A DNA stretch of 64,000 nucleotides from Kordia sp039026955 (GCA_039026955.1 JBCCLH010000008.1:62001-126000), one strand, 5' to 3'. Shown: positions 9,146-18,125, counted from the stretch's first letter. The notes: generated by a model not told the origin, from the sequence alone. Program-made: numbers and translations.

Positions 9146-9337
9146 CTATTGGTCTCCTGGTAATTCGTGGATCACTTTCTCAAAAATATATCTTTCATAA
9201 ACGAGTTCGCGGTATCCTGCGAATCCACCTAAGTTATTTTGATCTAGCTTTAAAACCACATTTTTTAAGGCCTGGTTTTCAATTAAATTTGATTTTTGGA
9301 CTAACAATTTTTTGTCCTTCTTTTTGAATGTAAACAT
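9146..9337 (-). CDS. RiPP precursor peptide with aromatic-rich C-terminal core
   Basis: A 63-residue peptide with a basic N-terminus (MFTFKKKDKKLLVQK), an amphipathic leader-like middle and a Gly37-Gly38 pair in DQNNLGG, a plausible C39 protease site. The remaining 25 residues, beginning FAGYRELVYERYIFEK, hold five aromatic residues (Phe39, Tyr42, Tyr47, Tyr50, Phe52) and no cysteine, so lanthionine or sactionine chemistry is excluded. Aromatic-X-X triplets such as YRE, YER, YIF and FEK fit the substrates of cyclophane-forming enzymes. It precedes the rSAM/SPASM maturase in the same direction and is followed by a terminator, as precursor genes often are. Assignment rests on context; I know no named family for it. 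Confidence 0.75.
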   Translation of the reverse strand: MFTFKKKDKKLLVQKSNLIENQALKNVVLKLDQNNLGGFAGYRELVYERYIFEKVIHELPGDQ

Positions 9338-9476
9338 AATAATTCTTGTTAATGGTTAATAAATTAAAATCATAGTTTAAAGAGATTAATTCCCTGAATT
9401 TTCGCTCTTGCTTGCAAGCTTTATTGAGAAGATCAATACAGTAGGTGTGCTGTATTAATCCTGTGAGAATTCTAAT
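9338..9476. promoter_or_regulatory. Leader region upstream of the RiPP precursor
   Basis: These 139 bases separate the barrel-protein stop from the precursor start. They hold a 10-base palindrome gcttgcaagc (9409-9418) and a 7-bp stem aatacag/ctgtatt (9435-9456). No clear TAnnTTTG element was found, so promoter location is uncertain. Confidence 0.35.
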
Positions 9477-11864
9477 TTAAATTCGTTTTTGTTCTTCTTT
9501 GATTTTCTTGGTTTTTCTTCTGGTTCGTATCTGTTCTCCGAAACTGTAGCTCAATGCAAATCGAACTCGGCGCACATCGTTATAGGATAAGTTTTCTTGT
9601 CTGATCCCATTCACGGTTTGTGTAAATACTTGTTCGTACGTTCTAAGAATATCAGTCGCATTGATACTTACTCTGAGTTTTTTGTTAAAGAAATGTGTCT
9701 TAAATCCTATGTTTAGCTGATAAAAGCTAGAGAGCTCGTAACTTCCTGCAATGGAAGGCAAATAATATTTGAATCCTAATTCCGCTACATAGCGTCTGTC
9801 TGGATCTAGCATGAATGTACTGTTGGTACTAAGACTGCCTGTCCACGCATCTACATCAGGTACTAAGTCTGAAATATCTGAATTTGTTCGTGTGTACGAT
9901 ACAGAAGCGTCTACACTATTGTTCCAAAAATTTGAGATTCGAAACGAATACCATTGAAATACGCCTACATCTAATTGATTGTAGAAATTCTGCGGAATTA
10001 CACGTTGTTCAATGGAATCTGGTGAAACAAAGGTTACTTGATCAACGCCATCTGTGGTATGATTTACATACAATGCCGTATACGATGAATTTTTATAAAT
10101 AAAAGACAACTCAAAATTATTGGTGAAAAATGGTTGCAGGAATGGATTTCCTTGCGCAAAATTGTATGCGTTTGTAAAAAATTGAAAAGGATTTAAATTG
10201 TTGTATTTCGGTCTGTTAATTCGTCTACCGTAGTTAAATCCAAGTATTTTGTAATCGTTAAATGCATAGTTGACATATACTGTTGGAAACAGTTGAAAAT
10301 AGTCGTTTGTATTGGTCTGATTCAAATCACGCGATACACCTTCTGTTTGTGTATATTCCCCGCGTAAACCTACTTTAACACTCACTTTTTCGCTCAAGCT
10401 CTTTTTGGCTGATATGTATAACGCTTGTGTATCTTCTTCGTAATCAAAAGTGTTTGTACGTTGCGGATCTAAGATTGGATTACCAGTAGTAGTCTCAAAA
10501 AAGGCAACACCACTTTCGTTGTTTATGGAAGTGATTTTCGCTCCAAATGATAGATGAACCCAGTTCAAAGGCAACTCAATATCCAAACTCGACGAAAAGA
10601 TATCGATGCTTAAATCACTTGTATTGTTTGCTGACAAGAAACTATCTGGCTTCAGTGTACCATCCGCAAAGAAAGAACTGTTAAAAAAGTTATTATTAAT
10701 ATCTTTTCGATAGCCTAAATAATCAACATTAAAATCAATTCTTCTCCCAAGCGTATCAAGATCAATAGTGGAATACAGATTCACAATATTCGTTTTCCTT
10801 GTTTGATCCATATTCGAAGTATTTCTAATAATAGAATCCAATTGAGATGAGAGATTGAAAATTCTAGCTTCGTTATTTGTGTCAAACAGTGGTGTAGAAT
10901 TCGTAATGCTATATTCACCTCCAATTTTAACTTTGGAACTTGCTTGATAATCTATATTAACCGTAGCATTCAAATTGTCATAGGTCGTAGTGGAATTCAA
11001 ATCTTCTACCCACAAATAACTTGGGTACTGCAACTCGTATTTTTGAAAAGGTTCCCGCTTTCCTTGGGTAAGTCCAAACTTTGAAGTTATGGTGAGTCTG
11101 TCTTTTTGATAATTCAAGTTCAAGCCACTTCGATATAAGGCAAGTTCACTTTGCGACAAACTGCTGCTCACTGTTCCGCTGTAGCTATTGCTTTTCGTTT
11201 TCTTTAAAATGATATTGACTAATCCGCCATTTCCTTCCGCATCATATTTTGCTGGCGGATTGGTAATGATTTCGATACGTTTAATGTCGTCAGCGTTTAA
11301 ATTTCGGATGTATCCAATCAAATCATCTCCTGAAAGATTGATCGGTTTATCGTTGACCATTACAATGACACCATTTCTTCCAATGATTGAAATTTGATCA
11401 TTCGCAACTCTCAGTCCTGGAGATACGGATAATGCATCCATTCCATCTCCTCCCGAAGCGCTCACACTATTTTCTACGTTAAAAACCAGTCGATCTGTCT
11501 TTTTTTCAATGAGTGGTTTATTGGCTCTTATGACAACTTCTCCTAATTTATTTTCATCCAGTTCTAGTTGTATTTTACCCAAATCCAAAGTCGTACCAGT
11601 TACCGAAATCGCTTTGGTAAACGCTTTGTATCCTATAAAACTAATGGTGAGATTGTAATTGCCTTCTGTAGCAGATAATTGAAAACGTCCATCTTTTCCA
11701 GTAATTGCTCCTTGGACAAATTCGTTATTTTGATTGGTAAGAACTACATTTGCAAACTCAATTACATTATTTGAGGAATCATTTACAATTCCTGTAATTT
11801 CTATTTGAGCATGTGAGAAAAAAGATGAGCAAATAGTAAATAATATGTACTTAAGTTGTGTCAT
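9477..11864 (-). CDS. Outer-membrane beta-barrel protein, TonB-receptor-like (OMP_b-brl_3 type)
   Basis: This protein has 795 residues with a signal peptide (first 19 residues, ending SFFSHA). Residues about 22-105 are a carboxypeptidase-regulatory-like beta-sandwich (ITGIVNDSSNNVIEFANVVL), 107-228 a plug domain (PGLRVANDQISIIGRNG, then NADDIKRIEIITNPPAKYDA), and the rest an aromatic-rich barrel ending RRVRFALSYSFGEQ. This is the 'outer membrane beta-barrel family protein' architecture of Bacteroidota, related to TonB receptors. It sits directly upstream of the RiPP precursor on the same strand, so it may serve export, uptake or recognition of the mature peptide; that link is inference. Confidence 0.88.
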   Translation of the reverse strand: MTQLKYILFTICSSFFSHAQIEITGIVNDSSNNVIEFANVVLTNQNNEFVQGAITGKDGRFQLSATEGNYNLTISFIGYKAFTKAISVTGTTLDLGKIQLELDENKLGEVVIRANKPLIEKKTDRLVFNVENSVSASGGDGMDALSVSPGLRVANDQISIIGRNGVIVMVNDKPINLSGDDLIGYIRNLNADDIKRIEIITNPPAKYDAEGNGGLVNIILKKTKSNSYSGTVSSSLSQSELALYRSGLNLNYQKDRLTITSKFGLTQGKREPFQKYELQYPSYLWVEDLNSTTTYDNLNATVNIDYQASSKVKIGGEYSITNSTPLFDTNNEARIFNLSSQLDSIIRNTSNMDQTRKTNIVNLYSTIDLDTLGRRIDFNVDYLGYRKDINNNFFNSSFFADGTLKPDSFLSANNTSDLSIDIFSSSLDIELPLNWVHLSFGAKITSINNESGVAFFETTTGNPILDPQRTNTFDYEEDTQALYISAKKSLSEKVSVKVGLRGEYTQTEGVSRDLNQTNTNDYFQLFPTVYVNYAFNDYKILGFNYGRRINRPKYNNLNPFQFFTNAYNFAQGNPFLQPFFTNNFELSFIYKNSSYTALYVNHTTDGVDQVTFVSPDSIEQRVIPQNFYNQLDVGVFQWYSFRISNFWNNSVDASVSYTRTNSDISDLVPDVDAWTGSLSTNSTFMLDPDRRYVAELGFKYYLPSIAGSYELSSFYQLNIGFKTHFFNKKLRVSINATDILRTYEQVFTQTVNGIRQENLSYNDVRRVRFALSYSFGEQIRTRRKTKKIKEEQKRI

Positions 11865-12289
11865 GTAAGTTAGGTGTTAGCTGATTAAATTTTCACTATA
11901 TTTTGTAATAGTTAACTGTGAGAATAAATGATGATTTTAGACTAGGTAAACTAATAGTGATAGCCTTTTTATTTTTTTATTACGCTTATAGTAAAATTTA
12001 ACTTTCATAAAGTGAATTAAAAAAATTCAAAGTTAGCCATTGTATTCTGCGTAAATTCGTTACGGTTAAACCATAAAATAGGATGCAAAAAGCACTTATG
12101 TTTTAATTTTCTCAATAAGATTTAAACAGAGTGAGTCCTGATGCTTGGAATTAAATTTTTTTATTGACGATTTTAAGATGTTGTAATCATGGAGTGGAAG
12201 AATGCTTTTTTTTACCCATAATTAAGATCAAAAAATGATCAAAATATTATTAGTATATTTATGAGAAAGCCATCACTAAATTAAAAATT
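11865..12289. other. Divergent intergenic region, no gene seen
   Basis: This AT-rich stretch of 425 bases lies between the divergent barrel-protein and small secreted-protein genes. It must hold both promoters, but no TTG-N19-TAnnTTTG match is good enough to mark. No ORF with convincing features was found on either strand. Confidence 0.4.
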
Positions 12290-12709
12290 ATGAAACATCT
12301 TTTTTTACTGCTATTTTCATTAATCATATGTGCGAGTTATGCGCAAAAAATTGACATAAAAGAAAAGATTACTATTGATAATGCACATTTAATCACCAAT
12401 TTTGACAAAAATAATATAGAATCGATGGTGACGTATTATTTTGCTTCTAGAATCCGAAAAGATGATAAATGGAAAGAAGTCGTTCCAAATCCAGCAGAAT
12501 GGTCTTCACGAATGAAGTATTCCATAAAAAAGCACAACGGATGGAAATTCTTAGAATTCAAAAATTTAGGTTTTTATGAAGACGAATACGGATCGTATGT
12601 AAAAGTGTATATCGCTATAGAATTTAGAGGTAAAAAAGATGGAGGAGAAGATGAAGTAGAACTTGAGCGAAAGGATGGAAAATGGTTTATTACTAAAGTT
12701 CCGATCTAA
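12290..12709 (+). CDS. Small secreted protein, possible NTF2-like fold
   Basis: Of 139 residues, the first 19 (MKHLFLLLFSLIICASYAQ) are a typical signal peptide of flavobacterial exported proteins ending AYAQ-like. The rest alternates helix and strand, and the end DEVELERKDGKWFITKVPI resembles the last strands of NTF2-like/SnoaL-type proteins. There are no cysteines after cleavage. It stands alone and converges with the unknown gene at 12713, with only three bases between the stops. Function is unknown and the fold is a guess from pattern. Confidence 0.65.
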   Translation: MKHLFLLLFSLIICASYAQKIDIKEKITIDNAHLITNFDKNNIESMVTYYFASRIRKDDKWKEVVPNPAEWSSRMKYSIKKHNGWKFLEFKNLGFYEDEYGSYVKVYIAIEFRGKKDGGEDEVELERKDGKWFITKVPI

Positions 12710-12712
12710 CTA

Positions 12713-13210
12713 CTAATTCAAACTAAAATACTTGTAATAAAGTACGTCAGCGAACACGTCTTCAAACATGCTTTCTTCTTTTTTATAAATTTTGGCGTTG
12801 ATTTTTATGTCATTTAATCGCCATTCACTGAAATGTGTAGAGAGTTCGGTTATTTTTTTATTTAAATAATGCGAAAGTACAGGAATTCGAATATCCGCTT
12901 TTCCCCATATTTTTTCTTTGTAGTCTTTTTGTTGGCTCATTTCCCGATAAAGCATGTCCAAACCATTGATAGCTACAAAATCTCGATTTTCTAAAGCATC
13001 TAAAATGATTTTGTTAGTATCAGATAGGACAAAAGTTATTTCCTGAATATCCTTTACTGTGATGAGTCCCAATAATTCATACATAATTTGTGTATCAAAC
13101 ATAATGGAATTCCCAAGCGAAGTCACATAATAGTTTTCATGCTTGAAGGTATCATTAATAACCGATTCCAAATGATCGGTCGGACACACAAAGTGCAGAT
13201 GTTTCTTCAT
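12713..13210 (-). CDS. Unknown protein next to LCIB-type carbonic anhydrase
   Basis: A 165-residue protein without signal peptide or membrane segment, starting MKKHLHFVCPTDHLESVIN. The pattern FVCPTDHLE-VI followed by a middle FVLSDTNKIILDALE suggests a small alpha/beta cytosolic protein. It follows the carbonic anhydrase gene by 33 bases in the same direction, so the two are probably one operon and may work together. No family was recognised. Confidence 0.6.
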   Translation of the reverse strand: MKKHLHFVCPTDHLESVINDTFKHENYYVTSLGNSIMFDTQIMYELLGLITVKDIQEITFVLSDTNKIILDALENRDFVAINGLDMLYREMSQQKDYKEKIWGKADIRIPVLSHYLNKKITELSTHFSEWRLNDIKINAKIYKKEESMFEDVFADVLYYKYFSLN

Positions 13211-13243
13211 AAAACAGCAAAGGATATCAAGTGTTGAGAATTT

Positions 13244-13957
13244 TTAGAGCGTTCTCAGATTAATTACATCAAAGTTTTTAGCAACAAAATAATCGTCTAA
13301 ACCATAATCGGTATTGACAATAATTCCTCCCAAAAGCGTGACTTTATCTACAGGAAACTCACTTTTACAGGATTTTAAATGCGCGTAAATTTTCTTGTGA
13401 ATAATTTCATAGGTTGCTTCCGTGATTGCTTTTTCTTTATTATCACTTTTCAGGATATCTTCTCTGTACGGCAACAAGCTTTCTTCCAGCTTCATTTGTT
13501 GATAATCATCATCATTCATCACTGGCGTATAATTATCATCTTGGAGTCTGCTAAGCGCTAACATTAAGGCGCCACAGGAGTTTCCAGTTCCTTCTTGACG
13601 TGGTCTGTACATTTTTCCTAGTTCACCATCCAAGGTCACTCCGATATGCGGTCCGTAAAAGATAAACGCACTTCCATCATCTGGGATGTGATGTGCAAAA
13701 GCGGTCATTCCTGTTTGTCCAGCAAATGGCAATCCACCCAATCCACCCATGATAAATGGTCCAAATAGTACATTAAAAAATGTAGTAGAAGGGATATTAA
13801 TATCATCCGAGCACACAGAGGTGGCCATTAATACTCTAGAAATGTCAATTTGGTGTTCAATCTGCATTCTTCCTAAATAATGAATGGACGTATCTTTTGC
13901 ATCCATTGCCATTGGAAAAATATCTTTTACTACGGCATCAAATTTTCTTTGTAGCAT
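13244..13957 (-). CDS. LCIB/LCIC-type (theta-class) carbonic anhydrase
   Basis: The 237-residue sequence carries the LCIB signature: VCSDDIN (Cys49, Asp51), FGPFIMGGLGGLPFAGQTG, AFAHHIPDDG (His89/His90), FIFYGPHIGV and GNSCGALM (Cys128). Cys, His and Cys are the expected zinc ligands of this family, named after the limiting-CO2-inducible proteins of Chlamydomonas, several of which hydrate CO2 reversibly. The length is that of a single catalytic domain with no targeting sequence, so it should act in the cytoplasm. It is the first gene of a probable two-gene operon with the unknown protein at 12713-13210. Confidence 0.85.
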   Translation of the reverse strand: MLQRKFDAVVKDIFPMAMDAKDTSIHYLGRMQIEHQIDISRVLMATSVCSDDINIPSTTFFNVLFGPFIMGGLGGLPFAGQTGMTAFAHHIPDDGSAFIFYGPHIGVTLDGELGKMYRPRQEGTGNSCGALMLALSRLQDDNYTPVMNDDDYQQMKLEESLLPYREDILKSDNKEKAITEATYEIIHKKIYAHLKSCKSEFPVDKVTLLGGIIVNTDYGLDDYFVAKNFDVINLRTL

Positions 13958-14297
13958 GTTTTTTAATTTAGTGTTATAAAATTTTAGTTAAGCTTAGCTA
14001 AATATATGAAAATAATTATAAACGCAACTTCGTTGCAGTAGGCTTTTTTATGTATCAATTTGATGATTTGAAAATGTACCTATACTCATTTCAAAGATTA
14101 ATCCTGCTTTGATTTTGACAGATTGTTACGACTTTGTTTCGCAATGACGAATCAAAAATTTTATCATAAAACGTTTCTGTAGTTTGAAGTATGAGATTGC
14201 CACGAATTTCCTATTTCGCTAAGCTCAATATGAAAAATTCTCGCAAAGACGATGCAAAAGAACTATTTTCAAATTGAACAATTATCAAATCACCAAA
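13958..14297. other. Intergenic region with dispersed repeat copy
   Basis: A gap of 340 bases with no gene. Most of it is occupied by a copy of the dispersed ~120-bp repeat (14045-14166); the remainder has degenerate repeat words such as caattatcaaatcaccaaat near 14280. Confidence 0.5.
14045..14166 (+). repeat. Dispersed ~120-bp repeat, copy 1 of 4
   Basis: It begins tttttatgtatcaatttga and ends with a module reading gacagattg...cgcaatgacgaatc, whose complement (gtcattgcg...caatctg) resembles a REP-like sequence found in many bacteria. Related copies lie at 43355-43460 (inverted), 47261-47385 and 55694-55800. Confidence 0.7.
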
Positions 14298-15176
14298 TTA
14301 AGCAAGCTTCAACAACACATTAATACTTCCCGCCAATAACTCTTCTTCCGTATAATTTTCGTAGTCTTTGTGAAGTGTCAATTGTTTGAATTTTTGATAC
14401 TTTTCAGAATCTTTAGTGCAAGTATCGTAATCTAAAGAAACGACTTCGTAACCTGCTTTTTTGAAGATGTTTATATAATCAGGCAAACGCAAACGATTGT
14501 GGTAATCAAACTTGGTATGCTGCTTTTTCCATTCGTCTTTGCTGTACTTTAAAAAGTCGTAATACGAAAGCGATTTGTCATCATATGCGCGGTGATCACT
14601 TGGGGAAATCATGTGAAGAATGTACGCTGATTTCGGTAAAATTTTCGCAAAACTTTGATGAATTTGTAATAAATCTTCTGGCGGAATATGTTCTAAAACA
14701 AATCGTGAAAAGACCAAATCCACTAGGTCGTTTAACTGCATATTTTCAGCAGCTAAGTTGGTTTTGGGATGATAGGTTACATTGCTTGGCAGCGGATATT
14801 TTCCACGTTTAGAAGCAATCTCTATTTGATAATTTGATCGGTAATACGAATTCAGTTTGTGAATGGTTTTGGAATCGTAATGTTCGTTGATATCATAGGT
14901 TACAACGCGATCCGCAGCTGCAAACTGTGTAAAAAAGTACGGAATAATTGGTGCCCAACCTGAACCTAATTCTAAAATTGTTTTTCCTTTAAGATTGATG
15001 TTTTCTTTTTCTAGAATTTGCAAGGCTTCTTTAAAGGAACGATCGTTGGTTTTTATCTTAAAATTGACGCTATTTCTATTGAGAAACTTCTGCAATTGGT
15101 GATAAATTCCGTAGCCTAACGAACTCGGCAATATATCTAAAGACTTAAAAATAAAAGATTTGGTTTTGTGATTCAT
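14298..15176 (-). CDS. SAM-dependent methyltransferase
   Basis: The preferred start is the ATG at 15176, giving 292 residues; an in-frame GTG at 15185 would add three. Motif I is KTILELGSGWAPIIPYF, strand 2 ends VVTYDINEHYD, and DLVFSRFVLEHIPPEDLL is the post-core motif of class I methyltransferases. A hydrophobic patch near the N-terminus (SLDILPSSLGYGIYHQL) may contact a lipid or membrane. It is divergent from the CapK-like gene and probably belongs to the same surface-glycan region; the substrate is unknown. Confidence 0.82.
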   Translation of the reverse strand: MNHKTKSFIFKSLDILPSSLGYGIYHQLQKFLNRNSVNFKIKTNDRSFKEALQILEKENINLKGKTILELGSGWAPIIPYFFTQFAAADRVVTYDINEHYDSKTIHKLNSYYRSNYQIEIASKRGKYPLPSNVTYHPKTNLAAENMQLNDLVDLVFSRFVLEHIPPEDLLQIHQSFAKILPKSAYILHMISPSDHRAYDDKSLSYYDFLKYSKDEWKKQHTKFDYHNRLRLPDYINIFKKAGYEVVSLDYDTCTKDSEKYQKFKQLTLHKDYENYTEEELLAGSINVLLKLA

Positions 15177-15272
15177 GGCGCACACTAATTCGGCTGCAAA
15201 ATAACAAATAAAAACGGATTATTAGGATCTCATGATGTGTATTCAAACAATTTTAATTGTGATAGAAATTCA

Positions 15273-15304
15273 TTGGAAATCCCCAATTTTTATGCTACAT
15301 TTCG
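15273..15304 (+). promoter_or_regulatory. Candidate TTG-N20-TAnnTTTC promoter
   Basis: TTG at 15273-15275 is followed after 20 bases by TACATTTCG at 15296-15304, close to the Bacteroidota housekeeping promoter (TTG, about 19 bases, TAnnTTTG). It lies 21 bases before the CapK-like start. Confidence 0.5.
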
Positions 15305-15325
15305 CCTCTGATTAGCTAAAAAACC

Positions 15326-16603
15326 ATGCTTCACAAGTTTATTTTTCAACTAGGCGAACGTTTCCGAAATCCTTCTATTAGGAAGTGGTTTGCGTTTTTA
15401 AAACAGTCAGAAAGCTGGACGATTGAGGAATTGGAAGCCTATCAATTGGAAAAACTGAAAGAGCTGGTTTTATTTGCGAAAGCACATTCTGATTATTACA
15501 AAGAAAAATTTGCGGATATTGATGTGGAAGCGTTCACATCTTTAGAAGACATGCAGCAATTGCCGTTATTGTCCAAACAAGACGTGTTGCAACACACCGA
15601 AGCGATTCACACCAAGCACAGTTTCAAAAAAGTATTTAAAGCGACAACTTCAGGTTCTTCAGGTGATCCGTTGGTGTATCAACGAGAAGAAAGTGCCGAT
15701 TCCTTCAACAGAGCGTCCATTTTTAGAGGTTATTCTTGGCACAATGTACAACCGTGGGAACGAAACGGCTATTTTTGGGGATTTGATTTTTCAACCCTGA
15801 AACAATTCAAAATCAAGTTGCTAGATGCGTTGCAAAATCGGTTCCGTGTGTTCGATTACAAAGAAAAAGCCTTTCAGAAATTCGTCAAAAAGTTACAGCA
15901 CGCACGGTATATTCATGGGTATTCGTCTATGATTTATCAATCTGCCAAATTGATCAACGAACAACAGTTGACCAAACCGAAGCATATTAAAATGGTAAAA
16001 GGAACTTCGGAGAAAATTTACGACAGTTATAAAGAGGAAATCGAAAAAGCCTTTGGTGTGCCTATTATCAGTGAATACGGTGCCGCAGAAACAGGTATCA
16101 TCGCGTTTGAATGTACCGAAGGCAATATGCATATTAATATGGAAGGTGTCATTGTGGAAGAAATTGACAATCAGATTGTAGTGACCAATTTACAGATGAA
16201 AACCTTTCCGATAATTCGCTATCAATTAGGTGATTACATCCGATTGGCTTCTAAAGAGTTGAAATGTTCGTGTGGAAAACCGCATTACATTTTAGAAGAA
16301 GTTACGGGGCGAATAGGAGAGAACGTGTACGGAAAGCAGGAAATTTACCCAAGTTTGTACTTTTATTATATATTTAAAAACTTAGCAAACAAACATAACA
16401 TAAAACTTACCTATCAAATTATACAAAAAGAAAAAGGAATTCTTATATTTAACCTCGAAGAAAACTTAACCAATAGAAATGAACAAAAGCTAAGACAAGA
16501 GATTCATAGTTACTTTGCCGATGACATCACATACACAATCTGCCCAAATGTAAAAAAGAACGTTGGCAAGCAAAAAACCAAAAGTTTTATCTCTTATCTT
16601 TAA
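15326..16603 (+). CDS. CapK/PaaK-like adenylate-forming ligase of polysaccharide synthesis
   Basis: A protein of 425 residues of the phenylacetate-CoA ligase-like family. The AMP-binding P-loop reads ATTSGSSGDPLVY, followed by the aromatic FRGYSW region, SEYGAAETGIIAFEC (adenine-binding motif) and the hinge-region QLGDYIRLA. A small Cys pair (CSCGKPHY) near residue 318 is typical of the family. Members beside sugar transferases are called CapK-like and are thought to activate an acyl group or acid for glycan decoration. The next gene, the polyprenyl sugar transferase, begins only eight bases later, so they form one operon. Confidence 0.83.
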   Translation: MLHKFIFQLGERFRNPSIRKWFAFLKQSESWTIEELEAYQLEKLKELVLFAKAHSDYYKEKFADIDVEAFTSLEDMQQLPLLSKQDVLQHTEAIHTKHSFKKVFKATTSGSSGDPLVYQREESADSFNRASIFRGYSWHNVQPWERNGYFWGFDFSTLKQFKIKLLDALQNRFRVFDYKEKAFQKFVKKLQHARYIHGYSSMIYQSAKLINEQQLTKPKHIKMVKGTSEKIYDSYKEEIEKAFGVPIISEYGAAETGIIAFECTEGNMHINMEGVIVEEIDNQIVVTNLQMKTFPIIRYQLGDYIRLASKELKCSCGKPHYILEEVTGRIGENVYGKQEIYPSLYFYYIFKNLANKHNIKLTYQIIQKEKGILIFNLEENLTNRNEQKLRQEIHSYFADDITYTICPNVKKNVGKQKTKSFISYL

Positions 16604-16611
16604 TCCAAGTT

Positions 16612-18009
16612 ATGGCATCAACCTCCAACATGCATTTCGAAATTTCGGAACGTAAACTCTTGTTACGTGTTGTCGATGTATTGTCGTTACTTTTCGGGTT
16701 GTACGTGGTTTCGAATGTATTTGATTTCGATTATTTTAAATTTACCCAAGAACGTTGGTTGTGGAGCGTAGTTCTAATTGTGTATTATGTGCTGTTTTCC
16801 ACGATTTTAGAGTTGTATAATTTGCAGAAATCGAGTCGTTATGATACTACATTTCAGGGAATTATACTCACGGTTTCCATTACAGTTTTGTGCTATTTAT
16901 TGACGCCGATTTTAACACCAGAATTGCCAGAAAATCGTTTGCAGATTCTCTATTTTTTCTTGGCGATTTCGGTCACGATCTTTTTGTGGCGATGTGCGTA
17001 TATCTTCTTTATTTCGTCTCCGCGATTCTTTAAAAATATTCTCATTATCGGGAATACAGAAGAAATCAAAATTATGTCGGATGCGATTAAGCGCAATACG
17101 AATTACTATAAAATTGTCGGCTATATCAATTCCAGTCCTAGCGATAAACCTACGAATGGTGCGCTGAAAGATTTGGAAGAAATTACAAATTTGGATTTAA
17201 ATGCTGTTGCGAAAGAAAAATATGTTTCTGAGATCATTATTGCGAGCAATCAACGCGAAGAACTGAGTAAACCTTTATTTGATAGTTTGATCGGATTGTT
17301 AGAAACCGGATTGCCCATCAAAGAATACATTCAAGTATATGAAGAACTGACGTTTCGCGTGCCGGTGCAATACATTGGAAAGGATTTTTACAAATATTTT
17401 CCGTTCAGCCGAAGCAATCAAAACAAGTTGTATTTATTCTTTCATCGCTTTTTTGATATTCTTTTCTCTGTGTTAGGATTGTTGGTGAGCTTAGTTTTTA
17501 TTCCTTTTGTGTTGATTGGAAATCTGATTGGAAATCGTGGTCCGTTATTGTACACGCAAGAACGCGTTGGGAAGAATGGTGTGCCGTTTAAAATCTACAA
17601 ACTCCGCAGTATGGTGGTGAATGCAGAACAAAACGGAGCGGTTTGGGCAACGAAAAATGATGCACGAATCACCAAATTTGGAAAATTTCTACGAAAATCA
17701 CGTCTGGATGAAGTGCCACAATTTATCAACGTATTAAAAGGCGAAATGAGCATGATTGGTCCACGACCAGAACGTCCTGCTTTTGTAAAACAACTATCGG
17801 AAGATTTAACTTTCTATGAAATTCGTCACGTAGTGAAACCTGGCGTAACGGGTTGGGCACAAGTAAAAACCGACTATGGCGCTTCTGTTGAAGACAGTTT
17901 GCGCAAATTGCAATATGATTTATACTACATCAAACACCGAAGCTTCTTTTTGGATTTGAATATTATTGTGAAGACGTTGAGTACGGTGTTGTTTTATCGT
18001 GGGCGATAG
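16612..18009 (+). CDS. Polyprenyl-phosphate glycosylphosphotransferase (WbaP/WcaJ type)
   Basis: The protein has 465 residues. Four to five helices occupy the first 130 residues, followed by a CoA-binding-like domain (FFKNILIIGNTEEIKIM) and another helix near 290. The C-terminal bacterial sugar transferase domain has IYKLRSMVVNAE, KSRLDEVPQFINVLKGEMSM and IGPRPERP, the catalytic and phosphate-binding motifs. It transfers a sugar-1-phosphate to undecaprenyl phosphate at the inner membrane and thereby starts synthesis of a repeat unit. It is probably the initiating enzyme of the polysaccharide made by the surrounding genes. Confidence 0.92.
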   Translation: MASTSNMHFEISERKLLLRVVDVLSLLFGLYVVSNVFDFDYFKFTQERWLWSVVLIVYYVLFSTILELYNLQKSSRYDTTFQGIILTVSITVLCYLLTPILTPELPENRLQILYFFLAISVTIFLWRCAYIFFISSPRFFKNILIIGNTEEIKIMSDAIKRNTNYYKIVGYINSSPSDKPTNGALKDLEEITNLDLNAVAKEKYVSEIIIASNQREELSKPLFDSLIGLLETGLPIKEYIQVYEELTFRVPVQYIGKDFYKYFPFSRSNQNKLYLFFHRFFDILFSVLGLLVSLVFIPFVLIGNLIGNRGPLLYTQERVGKNGVPFKIYKLRSMVVNAEQNGAVWATKNDARITKFGKFLRKSRLDEVPQFINVLKGEMSMIGPRPERPAFVKQLSEDLTFYEIRHVVKPGVTGWAQVKTDYGASVEDSLRKLQYDLYYIKHRSFFLDLNIIVKTLSTVLFYRGR

Positions 18010-18125
18010 ACTTTTTTGAACTTGAGTTTGAACTTGAATTTGAAGCCAAAAAGTCCTAACTTAAACTTCTCAATACCAAAATCTCAATACCCAATACTAA
18101 AACCTCATTACTAAAAAATAACATC

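Noticed and set aside
11865..12289. Second small precursor gene in the region upstream of the barrel gene
   Set aside because: No ORF of 30 or more codons with a leader or double-glycine motif was seen on either strand.
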